Source: Astropecten irregularis
Taxonomy: Eukaryota > Echinodermata > Asteroidea > Paxillosida > Astropectinidae
NCBI GenBank assembly: GCA_963971285.1
Contig: OZ020259.1
Coordinates: 9,238,001 to 9,302,000 of the forward strand
Reading direction: 5' to 3'
DNA length: 64,000 nt
A program made the translations under genes and the position numbers. How positions within the stretch are numbered: position 1 is the first letter of the stretch; each line of letters starts with the position of its first letter. Below, one piece after another: positions 1-13,700 of this stretch. The notes under the pieces were generated by a model. It saw nothing but the letters and a program-made list of their open reading frames with translations. It was not told where the DNA came from and did no database searches.

Positions 1-1256
1 TTGGGGGACGAGTAAAAGCGGATTCTTACCGTAAAATAATTATGTAGGCCTACCGATGCCGGCCACGACCCATCATCAGTAATGTGCTACTTGACTGACT
101 GCACCATATACACACGTAAAGTAGGCTTCCGGCCTACTTTACGTGGGTGCCTGATGTTTCCGTCTTTCTCATGCTCAATACAACGGACTGGAGGGGAATT
201 ACACAATATTTTGTACATCAAGTACATGAAAAGAATGTTTCTACCGCAAATTGGACAAAATAACCAAGTGAAATTCAAGCAAGATTTAGCTGATCAGGAA
301 AATGCGATTTTCGCTGGACGCGTAGGCCCCTACTTTATACTCCGGGGAACAGTCAGAATATTCTTGCAATACATCGGTACGTGTACAATCCAGGCTTTTT
401 TTCTGTTTTCTTTATTTTTCTGGCTAACAAAGTTCATGATTGGGCCACAGAAAATGAATATATGAAGATTTTAGTGGCCCGAACCGGCCACACAAAAAAG
501 TTAGTGTCGAGCCCATCCTAGAAAAAACAATTAAATCCTGATCCCCTGGAACTATATCTACCTCGACCGTCTTAAAGCAACCCGACAGCTAGATCAGATT
601 TCTGAATTGTAGTCCTACTTTTTCTCTTATCTCTCTTTCCTGAATATAATCAACCTCCCCCCCCCAAAAAAAAAAAAGACCACCTAAAAAATCAAGAGAA
701 ACCACGATCCTCTAAAAAAAAAAAACAGAATCAGATTCCAATGATATTCCCCAACAATCTTCGGAAATATATTCCATCCCCAGAAAAAAAAGACAAAGAC
801 AACAATTATCCCTGAATAAAATGCCGATCCCAAAATACACACGATCCTCTGAAAGTAAAAATGAGTTAGGAAAAGAAAATCCCGTGCCCCTGAAGAAAGA
901 CACCGTTGTGACTATTATTTTATGATGATGCTGAAGTCATCAAGGAAATGGTGCAAAGTTCCAGCATGGGGATGACTGTAGTTCACTGCTCAAGAAATAA
1001 ATCAGGCAGCAATGTCCTACCCTCAAAGAAATTCCCTAAGGTATGAATAGGGCAGGCACTATAGGACACTGATAATGAGCTATGCTTGGCTGAACTCCAG
1101 GCCAGCCATCCCCAGAGATGGGGCAACTGTTCAGATTAACTGGGTCTCTTTTGTAGGGGGATTACGGCACACAATGGACCAGCAAAGGTTTGCAGGGCCA
1201 TGGCCTGGTGTAGACTCTATTCTGGAAAGCCAAATCAACATTAAGGCCCTGCAGCC
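1..1256. repeat. Dispersed repeat family R1, copy A (left end off window)
   Basis: This stretch aligns by eye with 51,396-53,781. It opens with GACGAGTAAAAGCGGATTC, passes through a GC-rich module, then an A-rich section with degenerate repeats of a GATCCCCTGAAA-like motif, and ends in a conserved segment (1,075-1,256) starting TGAGCTATGCTTGGCTGAAC. Copy A is about half the length of copy B and has lost much of the A-rich middle. The last segment is open in the same frame in both copies, but no known protein domain is recognised. The superfamily is unknown. No gene is seen from here to 1,723. Confidence 0.7.
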
Positions 1257-1388
1257 GATTTCACGAAACTTTACGCCATGGCGTAAGTCCACTTACGCCA
1301 CAAATGTTGCGTAAGTTGCGCCACTTACGCAACATTTGTGGCGTAAGTTAGACTTACGCCATGGCGTAAAGTTTCGTGAAATCGGCTG
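1252..1388. mobile_element. Palindromic MITE inserted in repeat R1
   Basis: About 63 bp on the left (starting CAGCCGATTTCACGAAAC) reappears reverse-complemented on the right (ending GTTTCGTGAAATCGGCTG), with only a few bases between the arms. The equivalent place in the second R1 copy (near 53,775) reads straight through CCCTGCTCCCT, so it serves as an empty site. The exact target duplication is ambiguous (2-3 bp). Confidence 0.8.
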
Positions 1389-1723
1389 CTGCTCCCTAAT
1401 CAGATTAATGAAAACACATGTATATTCAATGTGTGTTGTGGCAAACAAGTTTGACATATAATGCTAGCTCAATTTCAAACAGGTTTTCCTTAAAATTGTA
1501 AAGATTGATAAGACTTGAACAATGAGGCCCTTCATTTACAAGGCATTGATCCCTAAAGACCAATGCTCAGCATAAAGGCACTACATCACTGCTATGCATT
1601 TTACTTGAATCCTCCTTTCAGCAATGTGGCATATTGGCATTGCCTTTGTATTATATGCTATTATTGCATTGGTTACATGTGAACCTTGTAAGTTGAAGAT
1701 GAAGTTTAATTGACCATATACAG

Positions 1724-4700
1724 GGAATCTGATGATGAGTATAGCGATGATGATGACATGAGCTGGAAGGTACGTCGGTCTGCAGCAAAATGCCTGGAGG
1801 CAATTGTTGGATCTAGACATGAAATGCTCAATGAGTTTTATCGCTCAGTATCACCTGCTCTTATATCAAGGTTTAAAGGTAAGTGATGATTGTAGTACCA
1901 AATATACCAATATATTTACATATAACGCTCATCTTTTATACCCCACATTTCATAAACCTATATTTGGCTTTTCTAAGCATGAGCGGAAAAGTCTTTATTT
2001 TTGTTCAGATATTTTTTTCTTCTTCTTGTCATTTTTTCTGGCATCACTTTCAATAATTCTATTTTGATAAAAAAATTCTCCTGTAGCGTAGATGTATGCT
2101 GTCAGTTACGTCATGATGACGTCATCATGTGTCACGTGACGTGACTTCAATAAAGGGGAAAATTTCACATGTCCACAAATTGCTAATGTACATAGCAAGT
2201 GCATTTCACAAAATTGTTTACACAATATAATAACACTACTGAATTACTAAACTTACAATTAAACAAATTTGACTTGAAATTTGTTTGTCATGTGAAGTTT
2301 GTGTCCCTTGTGATCTTTGAATTTGAAGATGTGCTGTTTTGAATGTACATGTACATTGTAATTGATGATAATGCATCCTTATTGATGTTTATGTTCAGAG
2401 CGTGAGGAGAATGTGAAGTCAGACATCTTTCATGCATTTATAACTCTGTTGAAGCAGACCAAGCCAATCATATCAGGCTGTTATGATCCAGATTTCATGG
2501 AACATGAGGATGGGTAAGTTTTTAATATTGTCTCTTTCTTTTCCCATTTTTGAAAAAACTAAATCCAGAAAAAATGTTTTGAACATGCCATTTTAAATCA
2601 CAAATTTCACAAGTAGATGTATGGTAGTGGGAAGAATTAGGAGTAAATTGTTGTCACTTCAATACAAAGATAGCAGATCTTCTTCTCTCAACCAGGTATT
2701 AGAGCTTATATCAATGCTTTGTTCCTGTATCATTTTATAAAAGTGATGCTAAGCTATTTGTATTAAGGATGATGTGGATAATTCTAAGAGAATTGGGGAG
2801 GGCAAACTTTGCTGGTAACACACTGGAATGGTATTCCATAGGTCAAAGGTTCTAATGCCTCTTCAGACAGTTTTCTTTGTTCATTTTAAAATGTGTTTTA
2901 AGCAGCATACGACTGAATATATGTTGATTTGGACATAACGTGTGCGATGTAATAGAAAAACACAGACTTGGAAGGTGGTAATGGACTAGGAGGGTTTATT
3001 CAAGCTTGTAAGATTTAATCATATTAGGCTGAGACTTGATGGTTTTAAATTATCAGAAGAAAAGAAGAGGGGAAAAAGTAAGCAAATCCAAGTCAATAAA
3101 GTTTAGGACACTGAAAGGGATTCAAAGAACTCAAAATAATTTTAGTCTTCCAGAGCATTGCCTATAGATGATGTTGCAATCCTTTAATACCTGATGACCT
3201 TGATCTATGACAGATATATTCAGTACCCTTCAGAGAGGCAGAAGGATATTAGACCCAAACTAAGTAAGATATAATGACAGGAAAGTATAAGAAATGGGAA
3301 AGATACATTTGATGACAGCCTTTGCCCAATCCTGAACAGGTTTGTAGAATCTCTTGACAGGGCATAATTAAGATGAGAGTAATGTTGCCAGGAGACATGG
3401 GAGAGAGGAAACCCCTAACATGCACCATCAAATCACTTTCCTTTCCCATTTATCATATTACTGTTTTGTTTATTACATTTTATTTGCTTTATTTCTATTT
3501 TTTTACTAGACCAATATCGATGCTGAGGCAACAAGTTCCAGACATTGTGCGTGCCTTACACAAACAGATGAGAGAAAAGAGTATTAAGACTCGTCAAGGC
3601 TGCTTTGCTCTACTGACAGAACTTATTAGTGTATCACCAGGTGCATTGACAGAACATATTCCAGCTATCATACCTGGAATACAGTTCTCTCTTGGGTAAG
3701 TTTTTATTGAATCCCATTCCTGAAATTGTTTGTATGCTGATTTAATCATGAATCTTATAATCAAAATTTAAAGGAATGCAAATAAATGCCAAGCAAAATT
3801 TAATTTGCATAATTCTAGCCCCCCAGTGAAAAAAATCACAAATAACAAGCAATATTTGTTTCAAATTGAAACTTTAATTTGCTACTACAGAGACAAGAAC
3901 AGCAGCTCCAACATGAAGATTGATACGTTATCTTTCCTGAATTGTCTGATGGTCAATCATAACCCACAAGCCTTTCATCCTCATATGGCTGTCATAGTAT
4001 CTGTAAGTAATAATGATATTCATCTTTGTTTGAACACTTCATTCTTGTCTTTTGCTTGTTTCTATGTTTGTTTTGTATACCACTGTGTTGGGCACCACAC
4101 CAATGCTGAAGGTTCTAAACAGCTCAACTGTAATGCTTTGGTTGGTAAACGGCATCATTATAGGAATTCTGAACAGTCTCACTGTAGTATTGGTTTCATA
4201 GGGCAACAATTTGGTAGTAATTACATCATCACATTAATTGTTTCATGAATGAGAGTTCAATGATTCTTTTATACATGTAAACAGACCAATATTGTGTACA
4301 TTTGTAGTTGGTTAATAAAGCTATTGTTATTCTTTTATCATTGTGATTTTATGTAACACTTTAAACTAATACACAAAATTAATGTTGGTGTTGAGTGATT
4401 TGAATGAACTTAAAACAACAAATGAGATTTGCGTAGAAAATGGGGGATGTGTCATAAATCAAGTTTAATAGATTTTATCATCAAATAACCACAAGGGAAA
4501 CTGACTGAATTTTAACTCATTGAAAGGTGAACAAAGAAAAATTTACTGGAGCGGGATTCGAACCAGGGACCTCCTGAATACCGTACAGGCGCACTACCAA
4601 CTGAGCTATCCAGCCCTACCGTTGGTGGTGTCCCTAATTGTCAATTATCTTTGTTCCAGCTCAGTTGGTAGAGCGCCTGTACGGTATTTAGGAGGTCGCT

Positions 4701-7700
4701 GGTTCGAATCCCGCTCATCCATTTTTCTTTGTTCACCTTTCAATGACTTTAGTAGATTTTGTAGAAGACTGATCAGTCAAGACAGTTGATTATTCATTGG
4801 AAGATTAAATTGCATTGATTGTCTGACTGACTATTGTTTGATTTGCAGCCTGTTGTAGCTGCAGTTGGTGATACCTTCTACAAGATTACATCTGAAGCTC
4901 TCTTGGTTACACAGACCATTGTCAAGGTCATAAAACCACTCAGTAAGTACAAGACAACATGTTACATGTGTTAATGCAATGCACATCAGAGAGGCAAAAT
5001 ATAGTGAGGCTTAAAACATATTGTAAACAACATTTGGAAAATAGGAAGATTGTATTGTTATATCTTTGAAATATTCAAGCCTTGTGTGGGTTTTTCCAGT
5101 ATACTGAACACTTTAATCCTTTCAGCCCCAACGGCGACTAAAGTCGCCCATGCGTTGCACTGCGCTTGAGCCCCAATGGCGACTTTTGTCGCCCAAACGT
5201 TGTACACCGCTTGAGCCCCAATGGCGACTTTAGTCGACGAGCGACTTGCGCAAGTTTAGTTAGCTCTAGAAGCTTCGCTTGAGACCCTCTGGTGTTGAGT
5301 TTTATACAGGTAGTCTTACCAATGGTACACAATACACATAGGGACGCCATTACGAATTTTCGAGAAAATTGACCTACAAAGTTACAACGCCAACAAAGTT
5401 TTCAAGCTGGAATTTGCTCGCCTCTTGAGCATCATGACTGATCGTGAGGTCGTAATTCTTGCTGAGCTTTTTCCTGATAGTGATTCAGACATGGAATCAA
5501 CTAGTTCAGAAGATCCCAGTGATATCAGCAGTGATTCTTATGATGATTTTGACGCCACGAACTCAGCTGGTTCAAGTGCCACAACACCGTACCGGGAGCG
5601 GGCCAAGCCAACACCGCGGCACCGGGCCGAGTGCGACTGGAGCCCGCGGTGTCGTGGCGGTGGCCGTGGTGGTGGCCGCGGTGGACTTCGCGGTGCTCAG
5701 ACACGCAATTTTTGATTTTGTGCAAATAATAAAACAAGTACATAATAATTTTTACATGGTTGGAAAGATCATTTCAGTGGCTTCAAGGTTTGTGCATAAA
5801 TTCCCATGATAATTCCTTCATACTGAAATTCGAGTTTGAAAATAACATTTATTCTGAGCTGCATTTTTTGTGTGTATGCAAACAAAACGTGGGACAGGGC
5901 AGTGTACTGTGCACAAACAATGTGGGCACCACAGGACGCATGGTAATAAACAATGTGGGGCTGAAAGGGTTTATTATGTTTGTTTTTGTATTTGATTTTC
6001 AGATACAGAGAGTACATTTGATTACAGTCCGTATGTTTTGGATCTATATACATGTACTTTAATGAGGCTGAGAGCTGCAGATATTGATCAAGAAGTCAAG
6101 GAAAGAGCCATCTCATGCATGTAAGTCTCACAAACATTTGCAAACAATTTTGATTTGAAGGCATCAATTTCTGTACAAAATAAAAAATAAAGTTATTGCT
6201 TTTGTGTACATTGCTATGTGTGCACTTCTCTTTGGATTGTTGGATTGGGCGTTACAAGGTATGTCACATGGCTAAATAGTGTATGCACTGGACACAGCAG
6301 GAAATTACATTGTTTGTCGCCAGTTTCATAAATGCACTTTCCTTTACCTTAATAATGTAGCACACATTTCTTAGAAAACTTTCAACGGTTAGATGTATCC
6401 AATCAAATGTTGAATTGTTGTCAAAAAGCTAAATAGCAGTCATCATGCTATTAAACTAAACTATAAGTCAATTTTTTTGGAAAATTACACAAATGTTAAT
6501 TGCTTGTCAACAGTTGAAGTGATTTTGTGCCTGATATTGATATTTTTAAAGAAATTCAATTGACTGAATTTGTGGGGTTTTGTTTTTACCTACATGTATT
6601 ATGTGTTGACAGCATGCATAGCTTTGGCTCATGATTGAATGGTCAGAGTAATTGTAAATTACATGGACATATGTATATAATTGCACTACATTGTATCAAC
6701 AGAGTTTCTGTCATTAATATTAGCTGATATTCTTTCATTCTGTTCTTATCATGTTGAGTTTGCATGATTCTTCAGTTATCCAATGTCAGTATTTATTTGA
6801 TCCATATCATATTATATCACAGGGGCCAAGTCCTATGCAATCTGGGTGACCATCTCCAGTCTGAATTAAGCACCTGTCTTCCAATCTTCCTGGATCGTCT
6901 GAAGAATGAGATAACTCGCCTAACAACAGTCAAAGCTTTGACTATGATTGCAGGATCCCCTCTCAAGATAGACATCACACCAATATTGGTACGTGTGCCC
7001 ATTACATTTTGACATTGTGATTGCCAAGTGATAAAGAACACTGTAATGTATTGTCTATATTCAACCATACAGCAGCTACAGTAACTGTTCAGGGCATTTG
7101 TTGTTTGATATATAGGTGTATTTGTGGCATTTGATGAAATGAAAGAATGGAGTGATAACAGACGTATGACCAGTGTTTGTTATACTTTGATACGATATCA
7201 GTCTATGGTATAAAACTGATGGAGTACAGATTTTCCTTGACATAAGCCACAGTATCTCCAAATTGCCCAAACATAATCCATGACTCAATGCATAAACTGC
7301 CTGTCACATACACTACAACATTGGCTGAATACATGGTCAACAGGCATCACCAGTGCAGTGCTGGGACATCATTGCATGTACATTGCAAAATACATTTCTG
7401 AAATTTGGATCATCAATTATTTAATTATTTATGAATGTGACATTCATATTCTTTTGCGTGGTTAGTGTTGGTAGTTTTTTTCTCAAAATTGTTGCATTTC
7501 GCTCCTTATCATTACCAGTATCAACATCAGCAGTATTGGCGATTTGAAAAATAGCGATCCGCACTTACGCTAAAAATAGCACCGGACCTCAGACAAACTT
7601 TGTAACCATGCACACGTGCGTGAGTGTGCGCGTGCATGTACAATACGTGTGTGAGTCAATGTTTGTCTGACATCCGGGGATTTTGTGACGTCATTAGTGT

Positions 7701-10700
7701 GGAGCGCTATTGGAGACAATTACTGAGTACCATTTGCTGTAAGGTTAACAGTCTGTGTGTGTGTGTGCATGGGGCTAGCTGGCAAAGCTACCCAGTATAC
7801 ATGCATTGATCTGTGCGCAGTTGTGTCATGTATGTATGAATAGGCCTTAAAGGTAGTATCATACTTTGGTTTTTATCAAAGAAATACAGATTCATGGGCA
7901 AAAATATCAAGACAGATACAGTAACAGTCATCTGTGAAAATTTCAGTCCCATACGGTACCCACTTTTTGAGAAAACAGTGAAAAACTGTCACAGTATTTC
8001 TTAAGTCTTTTCTCTTTTATTTTTGATCTTTTAAAAGATCAAACAGATTTTCGGTCGTTGTTTTACAAATTTTTGGATAAATACACCATTTCAGGCGGTT
8101 TTTATCGGTATATTTCTACCGCCACCATCTTCATACCCTGTAAGTTATACGTAAATCTGTGAACATTTCTGTTTTGGTTTCTTACCAAAGTATGATACTA
8201 CCTTTAACAATGCCGTGTGGAAAACATGTGGAAAACATGCTATGTTTCAATCACTGCGGTGACGTAAATCTGTTTCTGGTCTCGAAATACATGCAATTGC
8301 ATGCAAGCATGCAATTCATGGTTCTTTGGAAGAATGGTCAGAATATTTTTACAGGGACCTCGCAACAATACAATGTAACATTGATCTCCGTCCTTCCATA
8401 AACAAAAGTTCAGAAAAGAAAAAGATGACATCATCACAAAGATATAGAATATTGTGATATTTTCTTCATGGTATTTCAATTTGCCAAAATCTCTATGTGT
8501 ATATCGGACTAGCTTACTTGGAATCTCGCAGTCTCCTGATGGTGGGCAATTGCACACACTTCCCGAAACATTGTTAGATCTTGTTGCTCTTGTCAGATGC
8601 ACACTCAGTCTCAAAAGAGTATAATACATGTTGTTCCTGCAAATATCCCTCATAGCATAGCCTATTGCAAAGTTGTCCACAACAAACCCTTTCCATAAAG
8701 TGTGAAACCTGAAGTTATCATCACTGGGAGTCAGAAGCAATAAATAAAGAGCCCCACAAATCACCACCAAGTGTATTCTACTGAACCACGTGTAGCAGTA
8801 AATATTTATTATCTGTGTACTTATTATTGTTGTTTGTTGTGCAGGTGAAGGGTGTGCCCATTCTAGCTTCATTTTTGCGTAAGAACCACAGGGCACTTAA
8901 ACTGTCCACTTTAACAGCACTAGATATTCTGCTAAAAAACTATGGTAAGTTATTATTCCAACAGATTGAAAATGATTTTAAGCCAGGTTGTTGTAGTTTT
9001 GTTTCCTTAATTTCCACTACTGTGAACTGAGTATAAATCTTAGCTGAGACCCAGTGTTGCAGACAAGGGAAGACAAACCAATATCTTTGGCATTGAGGAG
9101 AAGCTAAATCTGGGAAGACACACAAATCTAAGCATGCTGCTGAAGTGTGCCATAGCATTGTGTGATGCGTTGCACTGCTTTTTATAAGTGCAGCACAATG
9201 ATAATAATAATAATAATGTCATGTATGACATGCACCCCAATCTTTATTCAATGACTTTGCATCATGAGAAACAAAAAATGAAAATAAAGTATTTCATTTT
9301 TGTGATTTTCCTTAAATTTGTACTAGTTAAGACACAACTTCTTAGACGTCTTTGAAGGTAAAACCCTTGATCATGCGAGGTTACAGGACCAAGTTCAAAT
9401 TCAACATTTAAACTCATGGTTCTTCTCAGAACCACACTTCTTCCAAAAAGAGTACATTGTGTATCCACAAGCCTTCTATCTCAAATTCAAAATTATTATC
9501 AAATTGAAGGAATTACTCATGTCTCCTGACCCTGTTTATTAACATATGACCTAATTGTATTTGTGTTCCAAAAAGGTTGTACATTAAGGTTCATGGATCC
9601 ACTCCAGTCTCTCTGAGACATCTGTGTTTGTCAGAACACTCTGACTCATTTTGTTTTCTTTATTTTAGTTAATAAGTAGCAAAGAAAATCAGAGAAAGAA
9701 ATGTAAACTAAGCAAGTAGTGGGCATTATGTACCTTTATTACTCTCACTACAGTGCAGTAAATGCTTCATTCTCTTATCTGTTTGTTTTTTTAGTCTCAC
9801 ACTTCTTTGAGTAAAACAGAGAGATCGTTGAGTTTGTTCAGGATAATATATTCCATTGTTGCTAGAATTCTTCCTGGCAACTCTCTGTTTATAGAAACAG
9901 TGATGGTTCATATATTAGTTTAAGGTAAATAATGTTATTTAATGTGAATATGAATATTCTGCAGGTTCAGCTCTGACCATGCCAATGATTGATGGTGTCA
10001 TGACTGAGTTACCTCCACTCATCAGTGATAGCGACCTGCATATTTCACAGTTGACTCTTCACCTCTTAACCTCAATGTGTCTTGTTCACCCAACATGCTC
10101 CTCCAAGACTAGAGATTCCATATTGCCTGCCATTCTGTCTCTAATCAAGTCACCTCTTTTACAAGGTAATAGACAATGCCAACAACAGCAAGAAACCTTT
10201 TTTATCAAGGTTAAATACTCCTCAATGTCACCTTTATATTATTTGTAGAGCAGTATACTACATGTGCATATTTCACTAGACCAGCTGGTATTTGAAAAGG
10301 TGTATCTGGCCAATTCCATGGTAAATTAGGTTACAGGTTAAGTGACTTGATCAATCATTCTTGAAGGACTCCAATACACCAATCCAGTAGGCCACATCCC
10401 CTGACAAATTGACCAATCACAATTATTTAAGGTCCGACAAATTGCCGCCATTTTGTCCGACAAAATGTTTTAAATGTTGTATTCTTTACTACACACTTTT
10501 CGTTAAGATAACTTTTGTTTCGTCTGTACAAGGCAATGGGAGACTTTTGAGAACCGGTCTTCAAATCAATAGCGCACGCAATTGTGAGCATGCGTACGTT
10601 GTTATGCACCTGCGCTGTTGTGCGTGCCCGTGCACTGTTGACTTGAAGACCGGTTCTCAAAAGTCTCCCATTCTTTGACAAATCCGAGTTTTAATCTTAA

Positions 10701-13700
10701 CCATGGTCAAGCGGTGTTCATATTTTCATTATATTTCTGACTCTCGATGCCCTTGCTGAAAGGAAATGTAAATATTTGGCCTTTGGCAAAACCAAGTTTT
10801 CCTTTCTTAATTGAAATAAAAAGAAATACAAGTGTAATTCAATTTGTAATGCACAAAGTGCCTAGTGCCAATATATATCACAGGTACACTTTGCACATCA
10901 AAGGAACAGCAAATGTTAGTACAATGAATGATTATGATGCCTTTTTCTTAATGACTATTTGTATGTGTAGGTGGTGCCCTCCATGCTATGCTGGAATTCT
11001 TCCAATCCCTAGTAGCCACTAAGACCCCTGGCCTTGGATTCCAAGATCTCCTGCACATGCTGTCTTTACCTATCTACAGTCCAAAAGATACCCAGTCACC
11101 ATCATATGCAGTACATAAACAGGTAGAGTCTTAGGCTATGGCCAACTGCTACATCTGTCAATAGAAAGGAAAGGGTTATTCATCGTGGTGGATACAGAAA
11201 GCTGATCAAAGTCACGACAACACAGCATCGTGTGACTTTGATCACCTTTTTTTTCTTATCTACTACATCTGTAGTGTAATATCCTGGCCCTCTCAAAGTT
11301 TCTTGAGTTTCACCAGTTAAAACAATGTAAAGATTTGCGTATTAAAGATCTTAAGTCACTCCAGGTACTGGAAACTGTTCTTTCTTGGACAAAAAATATG
11401 TGTCTTGATAGTAATCTATCAGTGACTTCCACTGGTGCTGCTTATTATGGTTGGTCTTAAGACCAAGTCGTAAGCTATATTTCATACTTGATATTCTACG
11501 TATATACATGTAGTATTAATGCTAAGTTGGATGTACATGTAAACACCACATGGTATATAAAGTGTTAGCCTGATATTTTGTGTGTGTGTTTCTATTACAG
11601 GCATTTCACTCTATTGCTAAGTGTGTTGCAGCTTTGACCATCTCATGTGCATCTGAAGGCACAGCTGTTGTCAATAAGTTTGTCAGTGATGTCAAGGTAT
11701 AACAACATTTGATTCATCCAAACTCATCTGTGTATCACTGTAATACAGATACTGTAACTACTGTTATATTAACCAACATTTTCTGGATACACTCAATGTT
11801 TGCAGTTATAATGACAGTGCTCTGTGCACATTGTATATGTCACTGCATTGCAGCAAATAATCTGCTTACCTAGTGACTTCACATGAAGCATTACAAATTT
11901 CCCAAAGTAAAGTGTAGACAGTGAAAGTAGTTAAAAAAATCATTGTAATTGTCTCACTACACAAATTACTTGGGAAACCCCCTAGCTACCCACATCATTT
12001 TTTAGGGTTAAGATAAGCCTCACATCATTGAATTTCTGTGAACCTTGAAGGGATTTATCCTTTTTGGTTAACAGTAAGGGTGGGAATACTGCAACGACTG
12101 AAGCCATTGATAAGAATTTGAATAAAATTAATTAGTCCACTTTTAACATTTACACAGGCGGGAATAATTTGGTCATTTTCAAGGGTATTCATTTAATTTA
12201 TGAAAGGCTCCAGTATTTGATAAAAACGCTTTGCCTAGACATATATTCGGAAAACTTAATGTTATGTTTCATGTTATCCAAGTCTTAAATTACCAATGTT
12301 CCTTTGCAGAATCCAAAGTCATCGGATTCTGTTCAGCTATTTGCTCTTCTATCAGTGGGAGAAATTGGTCGACATGTGTAAGTTATTATTATTTATCATT
12401 TTAATCCTGTATGTGTAAATATCATGTATGATCTCAAACATTGATCATACTCACCTGTGGTTCACATCTTAAGCCATCAGTGACACTAAAAATCAAGATC
12501 AAGTGGACTTTTCTCAGACAATGGTTTTCAGTGTGTATAGAGCAGCATTTACCACGTATAACTTCATTCATTTCATCTATAGGACAAAGTAACACAGAGA
12601 AGGGCATTTTGAAAGAGGGGAATAATGTCCAATTGTCATACATGAAGAATACTTAACAGGATAATGAGCTGGCACTATTTCCCAATGGTATTTGGTATAA
12701 TGGCAGCTTGTATGAAGTCTGGTAAACAGCCAATTTCCATCCAGGGTTTGGTAAATCTCATTAGTGGTAAAGCATTTTTGCTTAAATGAGAGCAATGACT
12801 TCTGGCGATTTATTTGCTGTTGACACTTTGTTTCGCCAGTATTTTATTGTGACACTGATACTTTCCCAGACAGATACTGTTCTGGAAAAATAATTCCTTT
12901 GGGAGGCAGGGAAATTTGCACAAAATACAGGATAAGGTGAAGGAAGGTTACTGTGAACAGAAAGACTTGTCATTTCAATCTCAGCAATATCTGAGACTGA
13001 AAAGCATTTGAAATGCATACAAGATGCTGAAATGACAGAAGGCTAGGACTAGTAAGCCATGAGTAAGAACATCTCCTTTGAGGAGCTTTTTAGATTTCCA
13101 GATGTTTAAAGAAAATGGAATGAAACATTAAATATAAGCTAATTTCTTTCCTACAGTGATTTGAGTGGTCATCCTGAACTTCAGAAGGTTATTGTGGATT
13201 CTTTCTCTGCATCAAGTGAGGAGGTTAAGACAGCAGCGTCATTTGCTCTAGGTTGGTTAAATGGAACATGTATTATTGACCTGTGTTTGGGTTTAAATGT
13301 TACAGGCAATTTGGGTTAAAATGTATCTTGGAACACCTGATTTAGTTCTATATGTCCACTTAATCCATCATCAATAAATATTCAAGTTGAAGTTGTGCGT
13401 AGCCGCATACAACTCAAGTGAGCACATCTTTCCAGCTTGTTTTGAACAAATGCACATTTTTAATGAAAAACACACATTTTGACACCCTGAAACGGTGTTG
13501 TAGTGGAGTACCAAAACTCGAATACAAAGTACGTACGGGTCGAGTCCGAATACTTCATAATCGAGTCCTGGGCCTAAAAAACAGAGGACGCATTTTTCAG
13601 AGTACGAGTACAAAGACATATTCATCTTGAGTACATTTTTGGCGAGCTGCCGCGAAGCAGTGCTAGTCTATGTAATACCGATTTCCGTCTGTCTGTCCAT

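Noticed and set aside
1804..2067. Plus-strand frame beginning inside the first visible CAND1 exon
   Set aside because: It is in a different frame from CAND1, whose phase is fixed by the flanking exons.
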